From Bacillus infantis NRRL B-14911 (GTDB lineage: Bacteria > Bacillota > Bacilli > Bacillales > Cytobacillaceae), in assembly GCF_000473245.1 (NCBI RefSeq), contig NC_022524.1:4751501-4815500 (forward strand): a stretch of DNA of 64,000 nt. The letters are read 5' to 3'. The translations under genes and the position numbers were made by a program. This document shows positions 24,722 through 32,870 of the stretch, one piece after another (the stretch's first letter is position 1; each line of letters begins with the position of its first letter). The notes under the pieces are model-generated. The model was not told where the DNA came from and ran no database searches. It saw nothing but the letters and a program-made list of their open reading frames with translations.

Positions 24722-25744
24722 TCAAAATAAAGATCGATAAATCTCCCCAATAATCCCCTTCATCTGATGAACCCCCGAGTCCGTATTCATCATGATGACA
24801 AGGCCGGCCCCCTTATATGGATAAGCAGCCATCATACATTGAAAGCCGACTCCCCATCCAAGAGAGGAGATTTCAAGCTCTTTATCCGATCCGTCTAAAA
24901 ACACACCCAGACCTGCCCAGTCTTTGCCTTGCTGCTGGATTATTTCCTTTGCTTTCTCTGCAGAGAGACCTATTTTGCTCTCCCCATTTATTGCATTCAT
25001 CAACTCAATAACCAGCCCGGCTAATTCAGCAGGGGCTGTCCATAGCCCAGATGCCGCTGGATATGGATAAACAGAGTACTTTTCCTCAATCAACTGTCCA
25101 TTTTTGTCATGTCCGCAAGCATAATTCTTACCCGAAATCATCCTTGGAAAAGAGCTGTTCTCCATTTTTAATGGCTCAAAAATCAACTCATATGCGAGCT
25201 CCTCAAATGATCTTCCAGTCACATCTTCAATCAGCAGCTGCACAATGCAATAGCCGGCATCTGAGTAATGAAATTCACTCCCTGGCACATATGCCGCCTC
25301 TATGGGGACACTGCAATATGCTGTTTTTCCTTCCAGCAGCTCAGCCATTGAGGATGCTTCGTTTCTAAAACCCAACTCCATAAAACTTCCCGCCGGATCC
25401 ACCACTCCTGATTGATGGCTGAGCAGCTGGCGCAGGGTGACCTTTTTTTCCACAGTGACCCTATTATCAGGAACCTTCCAGCTTTGCAGCCTGTGATTGA
25501 TATCCTCATCCAAATGAAGAACCCCTCGTTCCGCTAACACCATCACCAGCATTCCTGTCAGGAACTTGCTTATTGAGCAGGCATTGAATATAGATTCTGC
25601 CTGCACAGCATTGTCAGTTCCCGCTTCCAACAGCCCATATTGGTCCAGCCTGCTGATCTGGCCATTTTCAATCAGCGCCAGACTCAGCCCCTTTACCTGA
25701 TAATAATCCATCCGTTCCTTTACGTTGATGAGATTATGTCCCAT
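24722..25744 (-). CDS. Serine hydrolase of the beta-lactamase/class C family
   Basis: 340 residues from the ATG at 25744, which follows AGGGGTG; an in-frame start at 25831 would add 29 unlikely residues from a terminator region. Catalytic motifs: S-x-x-K in NACSISKFLTGM near residue 65 and Y-x-N-like YSDAGYCIVQLL near 170 (Tyr with Asp in place of Asn-type partner). No signal peptide, so probably cytoplasmic: an esterase or D-amino-acid peptidase rather than a true antibiotic beta-lactamase. Confidence 0.85.
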   Translation of the reverse strand: MGHNLINVKERMDYYQVKGLSLALIENGQISRLDQYGLLEAGTDNAVQAESIFNACSISKFLTGMLVMVLAERGVLHLDEDINHRLQSWKVPDNRVTVEKKVTLRQLLSHQSGVVDPAGSFMELGFRNEASSMAELLEGKTAYCSVPIEAAYVPGSEFHYSDAGYCIVQLLIEDVTGRSFEELAYELIFEPLKMENSSFPRMISGKNYACGHDKNGQLIEEKYSVYPYPAASGLWTAPAELAGLVIELMNAINGESKIGLSAEKAKEIIQQQGKDWAGLGVFLDGSDKELEISSLGWGVGFQCMMAAYPYKGAGLVIMMNTDSGVHQMKGIIGEIYRSLF

Positions 25745-25807
25745 TCCGCACCCCTGTTTTTTTAACATCATTATACCATTTAGTGGAAAGTACTTTCTCT
25801 TACCATA

Positions 25808-25848
25808 TAAAAAAAAGCCTGTCCCCCTCATTGGTAACAGGCTTTTAG
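25808..25848 (-). terminator. AAAGCCTGT/ACAGGCTTT terminator
   Basis: AAAGCCTGT and ACAGGCTTT enclose a 14-base loop, followed on the minus strand by an eight-T run. It ends the CBO0543-type gene. Confidence 0.85.
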
Positions 25849-25911
25849 CAGTGTGATAAAGACAAACGGATAACCTCCTCTTAAGGCAGTGCCGCGCCAG
25901 CTTTCAAGATT

Positions 25912-26379
25912 CTACCGGCTAAAACGCATCTTCTCAATTAAATGTTGTAAAGCATACAATAAATACGCTTTATAGTGGATATAGAGAAAGAACTGGAAAT
26001 AGCTGATACGAGTTAGGCGGACAATCTTTACCTTCTTGAGAAATGGCAGGAAAACCCATGCGAAAACCACATGAAAAAGAGCATTTAGCAGGATGAATTT
26101 TTTAAAATTGCCGTATGAATATTTAAGGATCCACAGAGAAACTGGCATATAAGGACCTATATCAAATGGCAATTCATCCCTTATAAATGATTTAGGCTGA
26201 TCATAAAATTTCCACCACTTTTTGTGACGTCCATAAAGATGGTTCGTTATCTCAAATATACTGATGATCGCGCCTGCAATTCCATATCGCTTGAAGCTGC
26301 GCTTACCGATAAACAGCAGCGAAAACCAAGGGATCATAATGATCGATAAATTAAATACCACATGCCGCCTCGATAACAT
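25912..26379 (-). CDS. CBO0543-family membrane protein
   Basis: 155 residues with about four membrane helices. WWKFYDQPKSFIRDELPFDI followed by GPYMPVSLWILKYSYGNFKK is typical of the CBO0543 family, small membrane proteins of spore-formers with no known function. GTGAGGTG is the ribosome site. It stands alone and ends at a strong terminator. Confidence 0.6.
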   Translation of the reverse strand: MLSRRHVVFNLSIIMIPWFSLLFIGKRSFKRYGIAGAIISIFEITNHLYGRHKKWWKFYDQPKSFIRDELPFDIGPYMPVSLWILKYSYGNFKKFILLNALFHVVFAWVFLPFLKKVKIVRLTRISYFQFFLYIHYKAYLLYALQHLIEKMRFSR

Positions 26380-26546
26380 AAATGAACTTCACCTCACCCT
26401 GAACGGTTCCTATCTTTATAAGGTATCCAGATAAGAGGAAAAAATCCAGTTACTGATTGCAAAAGGACTTCTCGATGCAAAATTGCTCTTACCACCAAAA
26501 TTGCCCAGCAGGATTGTTTCACATGGAACATAAAAATCAGGGGAAA

Positions 26547-26613
26547 AACCAGGGGGACAGACCCCCTGGCCCATTCTTAAAAAGAGCCAAGGGACCCGTC
26601 TCCCTGGTTCCTC
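26547..26613. repeat. Dispersed bipartite palindrome, copy 16
   Basis: Left arm CCAGGGGGACAGACCCCCTGG, right arm CCAAGGGACCCGTCTCCCTGG. The Crp/Fnr reading frame ends inside it. Confidence 0.85.
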
Positions 26614-27272
26614 AAAACCCCAGCCAATTCCTCCAGTCTTCCCCGGGATTCAACTAGATATCGCATTCCTTCTTTCCGCAGGTATCCCTGTTCACAGAAC
26701 TGGGCGAGTACATGCAGCAGGTGCCGATAGGAAACTCCGAGGAAGTCGCAGACGGTTACATGCTTCTCTTTATACAAATCCCCGTCCGCTGTTTGCAGGA
26801 TGAAGTCTGCAAGGCGGTTTTCGAGCGGGAAGGCGAGGCTTTGGGAGTATTTAGCAGCCATATTGGTGGCTTTGAGGCTGAGGAATTTGGTGAGTTCACG
26901 CAGGAATAGCGTGTCCTCGAGCATTTGATTACGGTATTGGGTTAGGGGAATGGCAAAGCAGATGGTGCGGGTGGAGGCCTGGATGCCTTTTGTGTAGTAG
27001 ACCTCATGCAAAAGCTCCATCTCGCCGATATAGTCATGAGTGTTAATGAAATTGATGAGAGAGACTTTGCCGTTTTGATAGGTGATGTAAATTTTGGCTT
27101 TTCCTTCGATAACATAAAAGAGGTAATCAGGGCGCATACCTTCGCGTATGATCCATTCATCGCGCTGGTATTCGTGGACTTCGATGCCTTCTTCGATAGG
27201 AAATGAGAAAAGATGGGCAATGCTGTGCTTCTCAAGGTGACGCTGCTTTTCTTTCTGCTGAACTTTTTTCAT
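26577..27272 (-). CDS. Crp/Fnr-family regulator, YeiL-like
   Basis: 231 residues. The cyclic-nucleotide-like beta barrel covers about 20-140 (YQRDEWIIREGMRPDYLFYV, NTHDYIGEMELLHEV); a dimer helix and a DNA-binding winged helix follow (VTVCDFLGVSYRHLLHVLAQ). The recognition helix departs from the E-x-x-S-R of CRP. It resembles YeiL. It is divergent from an MFS transporter across a perfect 20-bp palindrome. Its last residues (NQGDGSLGSF) and stop are encoded by a repeat copy, so the natural C-terminus has been altered or extended. Confidence 0.85.
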   Translation of the reverse strand: MKKVQQKEKQRHLEKHSIAHLFSFPIEEGIEVHEYQRDEWIIREGMRPDYLFYVIEGKAKIYITYQNGKVSLINFINTHDYIGEMELLHEVYYTKGIQASTRTICFAIPLTQYRNQMLEDTLFLRELTKFLSLKATNMAAKYSQSLAFPLENRLADFILQTADGDLYKEKHVTVCDFLGVSYRHLLHVLAQFCEQGYLRKEGMRYLVESRGRLEELAGVLRNQGDGSLGSF

Positions 27273-27312
27273 TTTGCATCCCCGCTTCCTTTTTCTCTCA
27301 AAACAACCTCAA

Positions 27313-27332
27313 AATATGAGATATCTCATATT
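27313..27332. promoter_or_regulatory. Perfect 20-bp palindrome, likely operator of the Crp/Fnr regulator
   Basis: AATATGAGATATCTCATATT equals its own reverse complement. It lies between the divergent regulator and MFS genes. For a candidate -10 TATGAT at 27352-27357 (start of transcription near 27364) the palindrome centre is about 41 bases upstream, the usual place of an activator that touches polymerase. Confidence 0.7.
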
Positions 27333-27379
27333 ATTTTACTTTTCCTCTTGGTATGATGCAATCATTGGAGGAATGAACG

Positions 27380-28561
27380 ATGAATTCACAACGCTGGATG
27401 AGTAGACAATTTTTTAGTTTCTTTTTTACCTGGGGGATCTTTCTTCCCTATTGGACCGGATGGATGATCCATACAAAGGGAATGACGGTTGGCCAGGCTA
27501 GCCTGATAATGAGCCTGGGGCTTGTAGTGCGCGGCTTGTCAACACTGTTTGCCTTCCCCTATCTGTCAGGGAAATTCAGCAGCAAGGTATTGATCAATGG
27601 AATGGGCATCGGGACTTTCGTTATCCTGCTGCTTTGCATCCCGGCTGATTCGTATTCGACTTTGCTTGCTGCAGTTCTTTTTCTGCACTTCTTTTATCCG
27701 ACCCTGATGCCGGCGATGGACACGGCTGCCGGTGTGCTTGTGCAGCATAAGCAGCTGAAGAATTACGGGAAGAGCCGCTCATGGGGATCTCTGGGGTTCA
27801 TTATCAGCGGTCTGATCCTGACGATGTTCACTGGCCGGTTCGGGGACGGCTTCATTCTTTGGGGGCTGCTATTCGGTGTATTTATGCTAACCTGCCTGGG
27901 GATGATGCAGGCTCCTGATGTGCTCTCTCAGAAGCCAAAGGCGGACGCCAGGAGCAGAGGCTCGCTGCTGAGGCCATTCAAGGCCCAGCACTTCGGGATT
28001 GTGCTCGTGATCGTCATCCTGCTGCAGGCGGCACATGCCTCTTATTACAACTATGGCTACATTTTTCTGCAGGAAATCGACGCGCCTAAATACATGATCG
28101 GAGCGATCCTGAATATTGGGGTCGTCGCAGAAATCCTGTTCTTCCTTGTCGCCGACCGCGTCTTCCGCAATGTTTCACCCGGTTCCCTGCTGGCACTAGC
28201 GGCTCTCGGCAGCACCGTTCGCTGGATCCTTGTGTTCGCCTTCCCGAATGTAGCGATGTTCTCAGTGTCGCAGCTGCTGCACGCTCTCTCCTTCGCCATG
28301 GGGCATTATGCATTCATGAAATACATGATCCAGTACATCCCGCCGAAGGATGTCCCGATCGCCCAGGGCATCTACTCTGCGCTCGCCCTCAGCTGGAGCA
28401 CGGCAGTATTCACCATCTTTGGAGGATACCTGTATGAGATTGAGCCAAGATATGCCTTCCTCGGGATGCTGGTGTGTACGGTGCCTTCGCTGATTGTGGC
28501 GCTGGTTTATCGGAGGATGGCGCACCGGAAAGATGTGGCTGCTGGACAATTAGCTGGTTAA
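27380..28561 (+). CDS. MFS transporter, HcaT (3-phenylpropionate permease)-like
   Basis: 393 residues with 12 hydrophobic helices. YGKSRSWGSLGFIISGLI in the central loop and the HYAFMKYMIQYIPPKDVPIA region are characteristic of the HcaT/LacY-like MFS_1_like family, which takes up small organic acids or sugars with protons. TTGGAGGA is the ribosome site. It is divergent from the Crp/Fnr gene and probably its target. Confidence 0.83.
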   Translation: MNSQRWMSRQFFSFFFTWGIFLPYWTGWMIHTKGMTVGQASLIMSLGLVVRGLSTLFAFPYLSGKFSSKVLINGMGIGTFVILLLCIPADSYSTLLAAVLFLHFFYPTLMPAMDTAAGVLVQHKQLKNYGKSRSWGSLGFIISGLILTMFTGRFGDGFILWGLLFGVFMLTCLGMMQAPDVLSQKPKADARSRGSLLRPFKAQHFGIVLVIVILLQAAHASYYNYGYIFLQEIDAPKYMIGAILNIGVVAEILFFLVADRVFRNVSPGSLLALAALGSTVRWILVFAFPNVAMFSVSQLLHALSFAMGHYAFMKYMIQYIPPKDVPIAQGIYSALALSWSTAVFTIFGGYLYEIEPRYAFLGMLVCTVPSLIVALVYRRMAHRKDVAAGQLAG

Positions 28562-28602
28562 TCCTGCTTTATCGGTTATCGAAAACGTGGCATGTGCCAA
28601 AC

Positions 28603-28640
28603 AAAAGCCTTAGGACCTCATACTTCCTAAGGCTATTTCA
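28603..28640 (+). terminator. AGCCTTAGG/CCTAAGGCT terminator
   Basis: A perfect 9-bp stem with an 11-base loop, then ATTTCATTT. It ends the MFS gene. Confidence 0.75.
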
Positions 28641-28736
28641 TTTCAATTTAGCCATCTCAGAAGAAGTTGAAAACCAGCCAGCACGTTCTCTCGTCTAATA
28701 GTGTGAGAATGTAAAAAGGTTTCATCGGAGGAAAAA

Positions 28737-29201
28737 ATGAAAAAGGCACTCAAGATTGTTTTTAGCGTAAGCTTCATAGTTTACTTATTTGTGTTAACAT
28801 CCATATTATTCTTAGGTTCGAGGGGATTTGCCTGGGACGGCATGTCATTAACAGACTATATAAGGCAGTCTTCAAATTTCATTCCCTTCAAAACAATCAG
28901 CATGTATTTTCAAGTCTTATCGGATGGAAGGATGAACATAGATATACCTATTAAAAACCTTCTTGGCAATTTTGTTTTGTTAATGCCAATGGGTGTTTAT
29001 CTTCCTTTCTTTACAAAGAAAATGAATAGCATAATCCTGTTTACAGTCTCCATGACGGCCATGCTTATAACGATAGAAATCATACAGGTTATTACGAGAA
29101 GAGGAAGCTTTGATATCGATGATTATATTCTGAATATGCTTGGTGCTTTGATAGGATTTGGCCTTTGGAAATCAAAATTTGTTGGGAGGATATCAAGATA
29201 G
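28737..29201 (+). CDS. VanZ-like membrane protein
   Basis: 154 residues, about four to five helices. Typical VanZ motifs are FIPFKTI, NLLGNFVLLMPMGVYLPFF and the acidic FDIDDYILNMLGALIG near the end. VanZ itself gives low-level teicoplanin resistance; most chromosomal relatives have unknown roles in the cell envelope. TCGGAGG is the ribosome site. A single gene between terminators. Confidence 0.85.
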   Translation: MKKALKIVFSVSFIVYLFVLTSILFLGSRGFAWDGMSLTDYIRQSSNFIPFKTISMYFQVLSDGRMNIDIPIKNLLGNFVLLMPMGVYLPFFTKKMNSIILFTVSMTAMLITIEIIQVITRRGSFDIDDYILNMLGALIGFGLWKSKFVGRISR

Positions 29202-29290
29202 CCCGGGCTAAATGTTGCTTGCTGCGAAACCCCTAGGCTGTACTTTCTTATACATTTAACAGCCATATTGCTGTAAAAGAGGCATAATGT

Positions 29291-29326
29291 AAAAAAGCTC
29301 GGATGCCCTCGCATCCAAGCTTTTTT
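29291..29326. terminator. Bidirectional terminator between VanZ-like and pdxA-type genes
   Basis: AAGCTCGGATGC and GCATCCAAGCTT around CCTC, with six As before and six Ts after, so it serves both convergent genes. Confidence 0.9.
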
Positions 29327-29337
29327 CCTGCCTATAA

Positions 29338-30345
29338 TCAAACTGACTTAGGCGCTAATTCCACTGCCTGTCTCATCGCCTCCACCAGGCTCTTCTCGTC
29401 AGCGATTCCTTTGCCGGCGATATCGAAGGCTGTGCCATGGTCGACGCTTGTCCGTATGATTGGCAGCCCGACGGTGATGTTCACGCCGGCATCAAGGCCG
29501 AGAACCTTCACAGGACCGTGGCCCTGATCGTGGTACATGGCAACGACGATATCGAAATCGCCGCGTACAGCACGGAAGAACAGTGTGTCAGCAGGGAGCG
29601 GGCCAATAGCATTGATTCCTTCCGCCTGTGCTTTTTCAACACCTGGGATGACCTTTTCTTCTTCTTCGCCATAGCCGAACAATCCATTTTCACCGGCATG
29701 CGGATTGATTCCGCAGACAGCGATCTTCGGTGAATCGATGCCCGCCTTTGTCAATGTTTCGTGCGCTAGCTTGATGACGTGGTAGACACGCTCAGGATTA
29801 ATCATTTTCACCGCATCCAGTATGCCGACATGTGTGGTGACATGAATGACTTTCAGATTAGGCGCGGAAAGCATCATAGAGTAATCCTGAGTGTTTGTCA
29901 GGTCTGCCAGAATTTCTGTATGGCCGGGATATTTGTGTCCGCCTTTTTGCATCGCTTCCTTGTTCAAAGGAGCTGTACAGATGGCAGCGATTTTCTTTTG
30001 CTCCGCAAGCTCAATCGCTGTCCGGACGAATTCAAATGCAGCATGTCCCGCTTCAGGTGATACCTGCCCTACAGGAAGGTCGGCCGGCAATAGATCCAGG
30101 TCCAGGCAATAGACAGTGCCCAGCTGGTAGTCCAGCCCTTCCAAATCCTGTTCGTTCACTGTTTCGATCGTTAATTGGCTGTCCACAAAGCCTTTAGCAC
30201 GTTCAAGGATTTTACGGTCCCCAATGACAAGCGGGTTGCAGATCTGGTAGATTTCTTGATCTGCCAGCGTTTTTAGGATAATTTCCGGTCCGACTCCCGC
30301 TGCGTCTCCCATTGTGATGCCTACTGTTGGTTTATTTTGATTCAC
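29338..30345 (-). CDS. pdxA2: PdxA2-type 4-phospho-threonate/erythronate dehydrogenase
   Basis: 335 residues from GTG 30345 (site GAAAGGG); an upstream TTG at 30363 would overlap the kinase gene more. PdxA family motifs: PTVGITMGDAAGVGPEIILK, TAPLNKEAMQKGGHKYPGHT, and HAGENGLFGYGEEE with metal ligands such as His in VAMYHDQGHGPVKVLG. In this operon, next to a DUF1537 kinase, it should oxidise and decarboxylate D-threonate- or D-erythronate-4-phosphate to dihydroxyacetone phosphate rather than make vitamin B6. That role is inferred from context. Confidence 0.88.
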   Translation of the reverse strand: MNQNKPTVGITMGDAAGVGPEIILKTLADQEIYQICNPLVIGDRKILERAKGFVDSQLTIETVNEQDLEGLDYQLGTVYCLDLDLLPADLPVGQVSPEAGHAAFEFVRTAIELAEQKKIAAICTAPLNKEAMQKGGHKYPGHTEILADLTNTQDYSMMLSAPNLKVIHVTTHVGILDAVKMINPERVYHVIKLAHETLTKAGIDSPKIAVCGINPHAGENGLFGYGEEEEKVIPGVEKAQAEGINAIGPLPADTLFFRAVRGDFDIVVAMYHDQGHGPVKVLGLDAGVNITVGLPIIRTSVDHGTAFDIAGKGIADEKSLVEAMRQAVELAPKSV

Positions 30346-31636
30346 ATTTCTCAACCCTTTCAATCATATAATTTACCGCATTCATTAAAGAATCTTCCTT
30401 GCCGAATCCGCCGGCCTTCGTTACAGCCCAGTAGTTACGGGCGCCGCTTTTGATCCTGCCAAACGGCAGTCCCGGCTCCACTTCGGAGAGAAGCTCCATT
30501 TCACTTACACCCAGCTCCTGGCATACAGCTTTTGCTGTATCCCCGCCAGTTAAAATCAGGCCGTCAATCTTACCTGCCTTCTCCAGGAAGATGCGGGCTG
30601 CTTTCCCAAGACCAGAGGCAATCCTTTCACTGACTTGGTTGGCGGTAAGATTCTCCGCAGCTCCCGCATCCTTCGCCAGCATCCGATTTTCTTCCGAAGA
30701 ATTGACGTATAGGATAAACTGGCTGTCTTCCTCTGCATTTCCTGCTTCTTTCAAAAGGCTGTCAATATTAAGGCTATCTTTTACTAAATCAACAGGATTT
30801 ACTTCGATAAAATAGCTTCTCTCAGCCCGCTGCAGACTCTCAAGCTGGCTTTTCGTCACTTGGGATAAGCTTCCCGAGACAATTAATGTCTGCCGGATTG
30901 AGATTTCTTCTCTTTGCTGCCCGATAACTGGATCAAGCTGCAATGCTTCCGGAAGATAGTCAATCAATCCACCTGAACCGGCCCAGACAGTTTTCTTCTC
31001 TAAGCTGGCAAAGATCCTGGCAATCCGCTCCAGGTCGGCCTCCGTTTCCGCATCGCAGACAAACCAGGCAATTCCTGAACGGAGCTCTTTTTCAATAAAA
31101 GAAAAGACTTCATCCTTCGGTCCCCTCAACAGGGAAGCATTCAGCAGAATGATTTTATCCTTGACGGTCTCCTTTAGCAGATCAGGTATATAGCTTTCAA
31201 TTACAGGCGTCTTCGGATCACGCCCGAACTCCGTTTCTGTAATAAGCTGCCCGTCTACATAATGTTTCCCGTTAAGCGTCGTTCGGTTCAGCTTCGGGAA
31301 TGCAGGTGCAACCACTACCGCCTCCGGCTGGTACACATCAGCCAGTGACGCCAGCTCGGACGCAATATTACCTCTCAGGGTGGAATCGACCTTTTTATAG
31401 ACATGATTAAACCCTTGCTGAAAAAGAAGAGAAGCAGCTTTTGACACTGCTTCGTATGCGGCTTCTTCCGTTTTCCCGCGGCTGTCGGTATCAACTATCA
31501 GCACATCTGTATGAGAGTGGACATTGATGTCGATATCCATAACAACGGTGGAATTGAATCCTTTTTTCGCCAATTGAACACCTGAGTCATTTGAGCCGGT
31601 CAGATCATCAGCGATAATTCCCATTTTTGTTTGCAT
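30332..31636 (-). CDS. dtnK: Four-carbon acid sugar kinase (DtnK/OtnK, DUF1537)
   Basis: 434 residues from ATG 31636 (MQTKMGIIADDLTGSNDSGV); a longer frame to 31723 would overlap the permease end and lacks a site. N-terminal domain motif ADDLTGSNDSGVQLAKKGF with VYKKVDSTLRGNIASEL; C-terminal domain with LILTGGDTAKAVCQELG near the end, the nucleotide-binding part. The enzyme phosphorylates C4 of D-threonate or D-erythronate with ATP. It overlaps the pdxA2-type gene by 14 bases and follows the permease by 58, forming one operon. Confidence 0.9.
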   Translation of the reverse strand: MQTKMGIIADDLTGSNDSGVQLAKKGFNSTVVMDIDINVHSHTDVLIVDTDSRGKTEEAAYEAVSKAASLLFQQGFNHVYKKVDSTLRGNIASELASLADVYQPEAVVVAPAFPKLNRTTLNGKHYVDGQLITETEFGRDPKTPVIESYIPDLLKETVKDKIILLNASLLRGPKDEVFSFIEKELRSGIAWFVCDAETEADLERIARIFASLEKKTVWAGSGGLIDYLPEALQLDPVIGQQREEISIRQTLIVSGSLSQVTKSQLESLQRAERSYFIEVNPVDLVKDSLNIDSLLKEAGNAEEDSQFILYVNSSEENRMLAKDAGAAENLTANQVSERIASGLGKAARIFLEKAGKIDGLILTGGDTAKAVCQELGVSEMELLSEVEPGLPFGRIKSGARNYWAVTKAGGFGKEDSLMNAVNYMIERVEKCESK

Positions 31637-31694
31637 TGCAGTCACACCCTTAGTTGCTGGAATTTCTTCTATTTTTCTATAATCATTGAAAGTT

Positions 31695-32675
31695 TTATCG
31701 GTTAACCTCTTTGCTGAAATCATACCCTTTTTTCTCCATTCGCTTCACGAGGAAGGCGATATACAATGGCAGAAGGATTGCGGTTGTTACTGTGGAAGCT
31801 GCGACCTGAACTGTCGCCAGATCAGCATACTGGGAAAAGCTTGCGCTTGCTGCTGCAATCGCAGCCGGTGTTGCCACCGCATTCCCTGCTGTTGACCCTT
31901 CCGCTGCCCCAACGATTGGATTCCATTTCAATGCCTTGAAAACGAAGTAGCCGGCAGTACCTGTTACAAACACAGTCAGGAAGCCGAGAACAACACCTGT
32001 CAAACCGCCATTAACGATAGCGCCGAAATCGATTCCCATACCAAGCGCGAAGGCGAAGAAAGGAATCAGCATAGAGCTGCCTTTATCAAGGAAAGTGCGC
32101 ATCTCATCATCCAGGTTTCCAAGCACCATTCCGACCACGATCGGAAGAAGAACGGCGATGAAGGATTGGAAAGAGAACATTCCATTTACAAAGCCCATGG
32201 CACCGAAGATGGATAAGGCAACCATTGTCAGGAACGGACCATCATTCAAAGCCAAAAGTGAGTAGGCCGCACGGTCTTCTTTGCTGCCGTATTGTCCTAC
32301 AAGGGCAACGAACAGACCGCCGTTGCTGTTTGTCATCGCGGCGATGACAGCAATTGGAGCAAGTCCAAGGAATAATCCGTTATCACCGGCAAACATATAA
32401 GCGATCAAACCTGCGACTGCACCAACTGCCCACTTGGTTGCAAGCAGTGTGGCACCTTTTCCGACGGAAACCCCGAAGGATTTTACATTAATCTGAGCCC
32501 CTGTACATAAGAGGAACAATGCGATCAGCGTGCTGGCACCGTTTACAAATAATGCTTCAGTAAAGTTGCCGATTCTGAGTAGATTTGGAGCAAATGTATT
32601 TATAGTGGCAGCAAGCAACAGTGGAACAACCATCATGCCGCCGGGAATTCTTTCTAGACCTGCCTTTATTCTCAT
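31695..32675 (-). CDS. kdgT: KdgT-family sugar-acid permease
   Basis: 326 residues, about ten membrane helices. It begins MRIKAGLERIPGGMMVVPLL, matching 2-keto-3-deoxygluconate permeases, with conserved TNSNGGLFVALVGQYG and GAAEGSTAGNAVATPAAIAA. As the first gene of the operon with dtnK and pdxA2 it probably imports the four-carbon acid sugar itself, so the name KdgT refers to the family rather than the substrate. It is expressed from a promoter with two cre sites. Confidence 0.9.
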   Translation of the reverse strand: MRIKAGLERIPGGMMVVPLLLAATINTFAPNLLRIGNFTEALFVNGASTLIALFLLCTGAQINVKSFGVSVGKGATLLATKWAVGAVAGLIAYMFAGDNGLFLGLAPIAVIAAMTNSNGGLFVALVGQYGSKEDRAAYSLLALNDGPFLTMVALSIFGAMGFVNGMFSFQSFIAVLLPIVVGMVLGNLDDEMRTFLDKGSSMLIPFFAFALGMGIDFGAIVNGGLTGVVLGFLTVFVTGTAGYFVFKALKWNPIVGAAEGSTAGNAVATPAAIAAASASFSQYADLATVQVAASTVTTAILLPLYIAFLVKRMEKKGYDFSKEVNR

Positions 32676-32717
32676 AGTATAGCATCCCCTTTATCATTGT
32701 TGAAATTTAAAACAAAC

Positions 32718-32732
32718 TGAAATCGTTTACAA
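32718..32732 (-). promoter_or_regulatory. cre site 1 (CcpA operator)
   Basis: On the minus strand TTGTAAACGATTTCA fits the cre consensus WTGNAANCGNWNNCW at every position. It lies just downstream of the -10 box of the kdgT promoter. Confidence 0.75.
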
Positions 32733-32736
32733 ACTT

Positions 32737-32765
32737 ATAGTAATCGTTTTCATTGTATTTCGCAA
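32737..32765 (-). promoter_or_regulatory. kdgT promoter with embedded cre site 2
   Basis: TTGCGA and TACTAT are 17 bases apart on the minus strand. The second perfect cre match ATGAAAACGATTACT (32739-32753) covers the spacer and -10, which predicts strong glucose repression of the operon. No sigma-54 (-24/-12) element is seen. Confidence 0.7.
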
Positions 32766-32837
32766 TGGATTTCACGAAAAAAGTGATGCGTTTTTAGATA
32801 TAATCTATAAATCGTTGCATTTTCAAACAATTATATA

Positions 32838-32870
32838 TAAAAAAACAGGCTTAATTAATCCTTAAGCCTG
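32838..32870 (-). terminator. Terminator overlapping the end of the PrpR-N regulator gene
   Basis: CAGGCTTAA and TTAAGCCTG form a 9-bp stem with seven Ts after it. The stop codon (32855-32857) lies in the loop, so the last codons form the terminator. It separates the regulator from kdgT. Confidence 0.88.
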
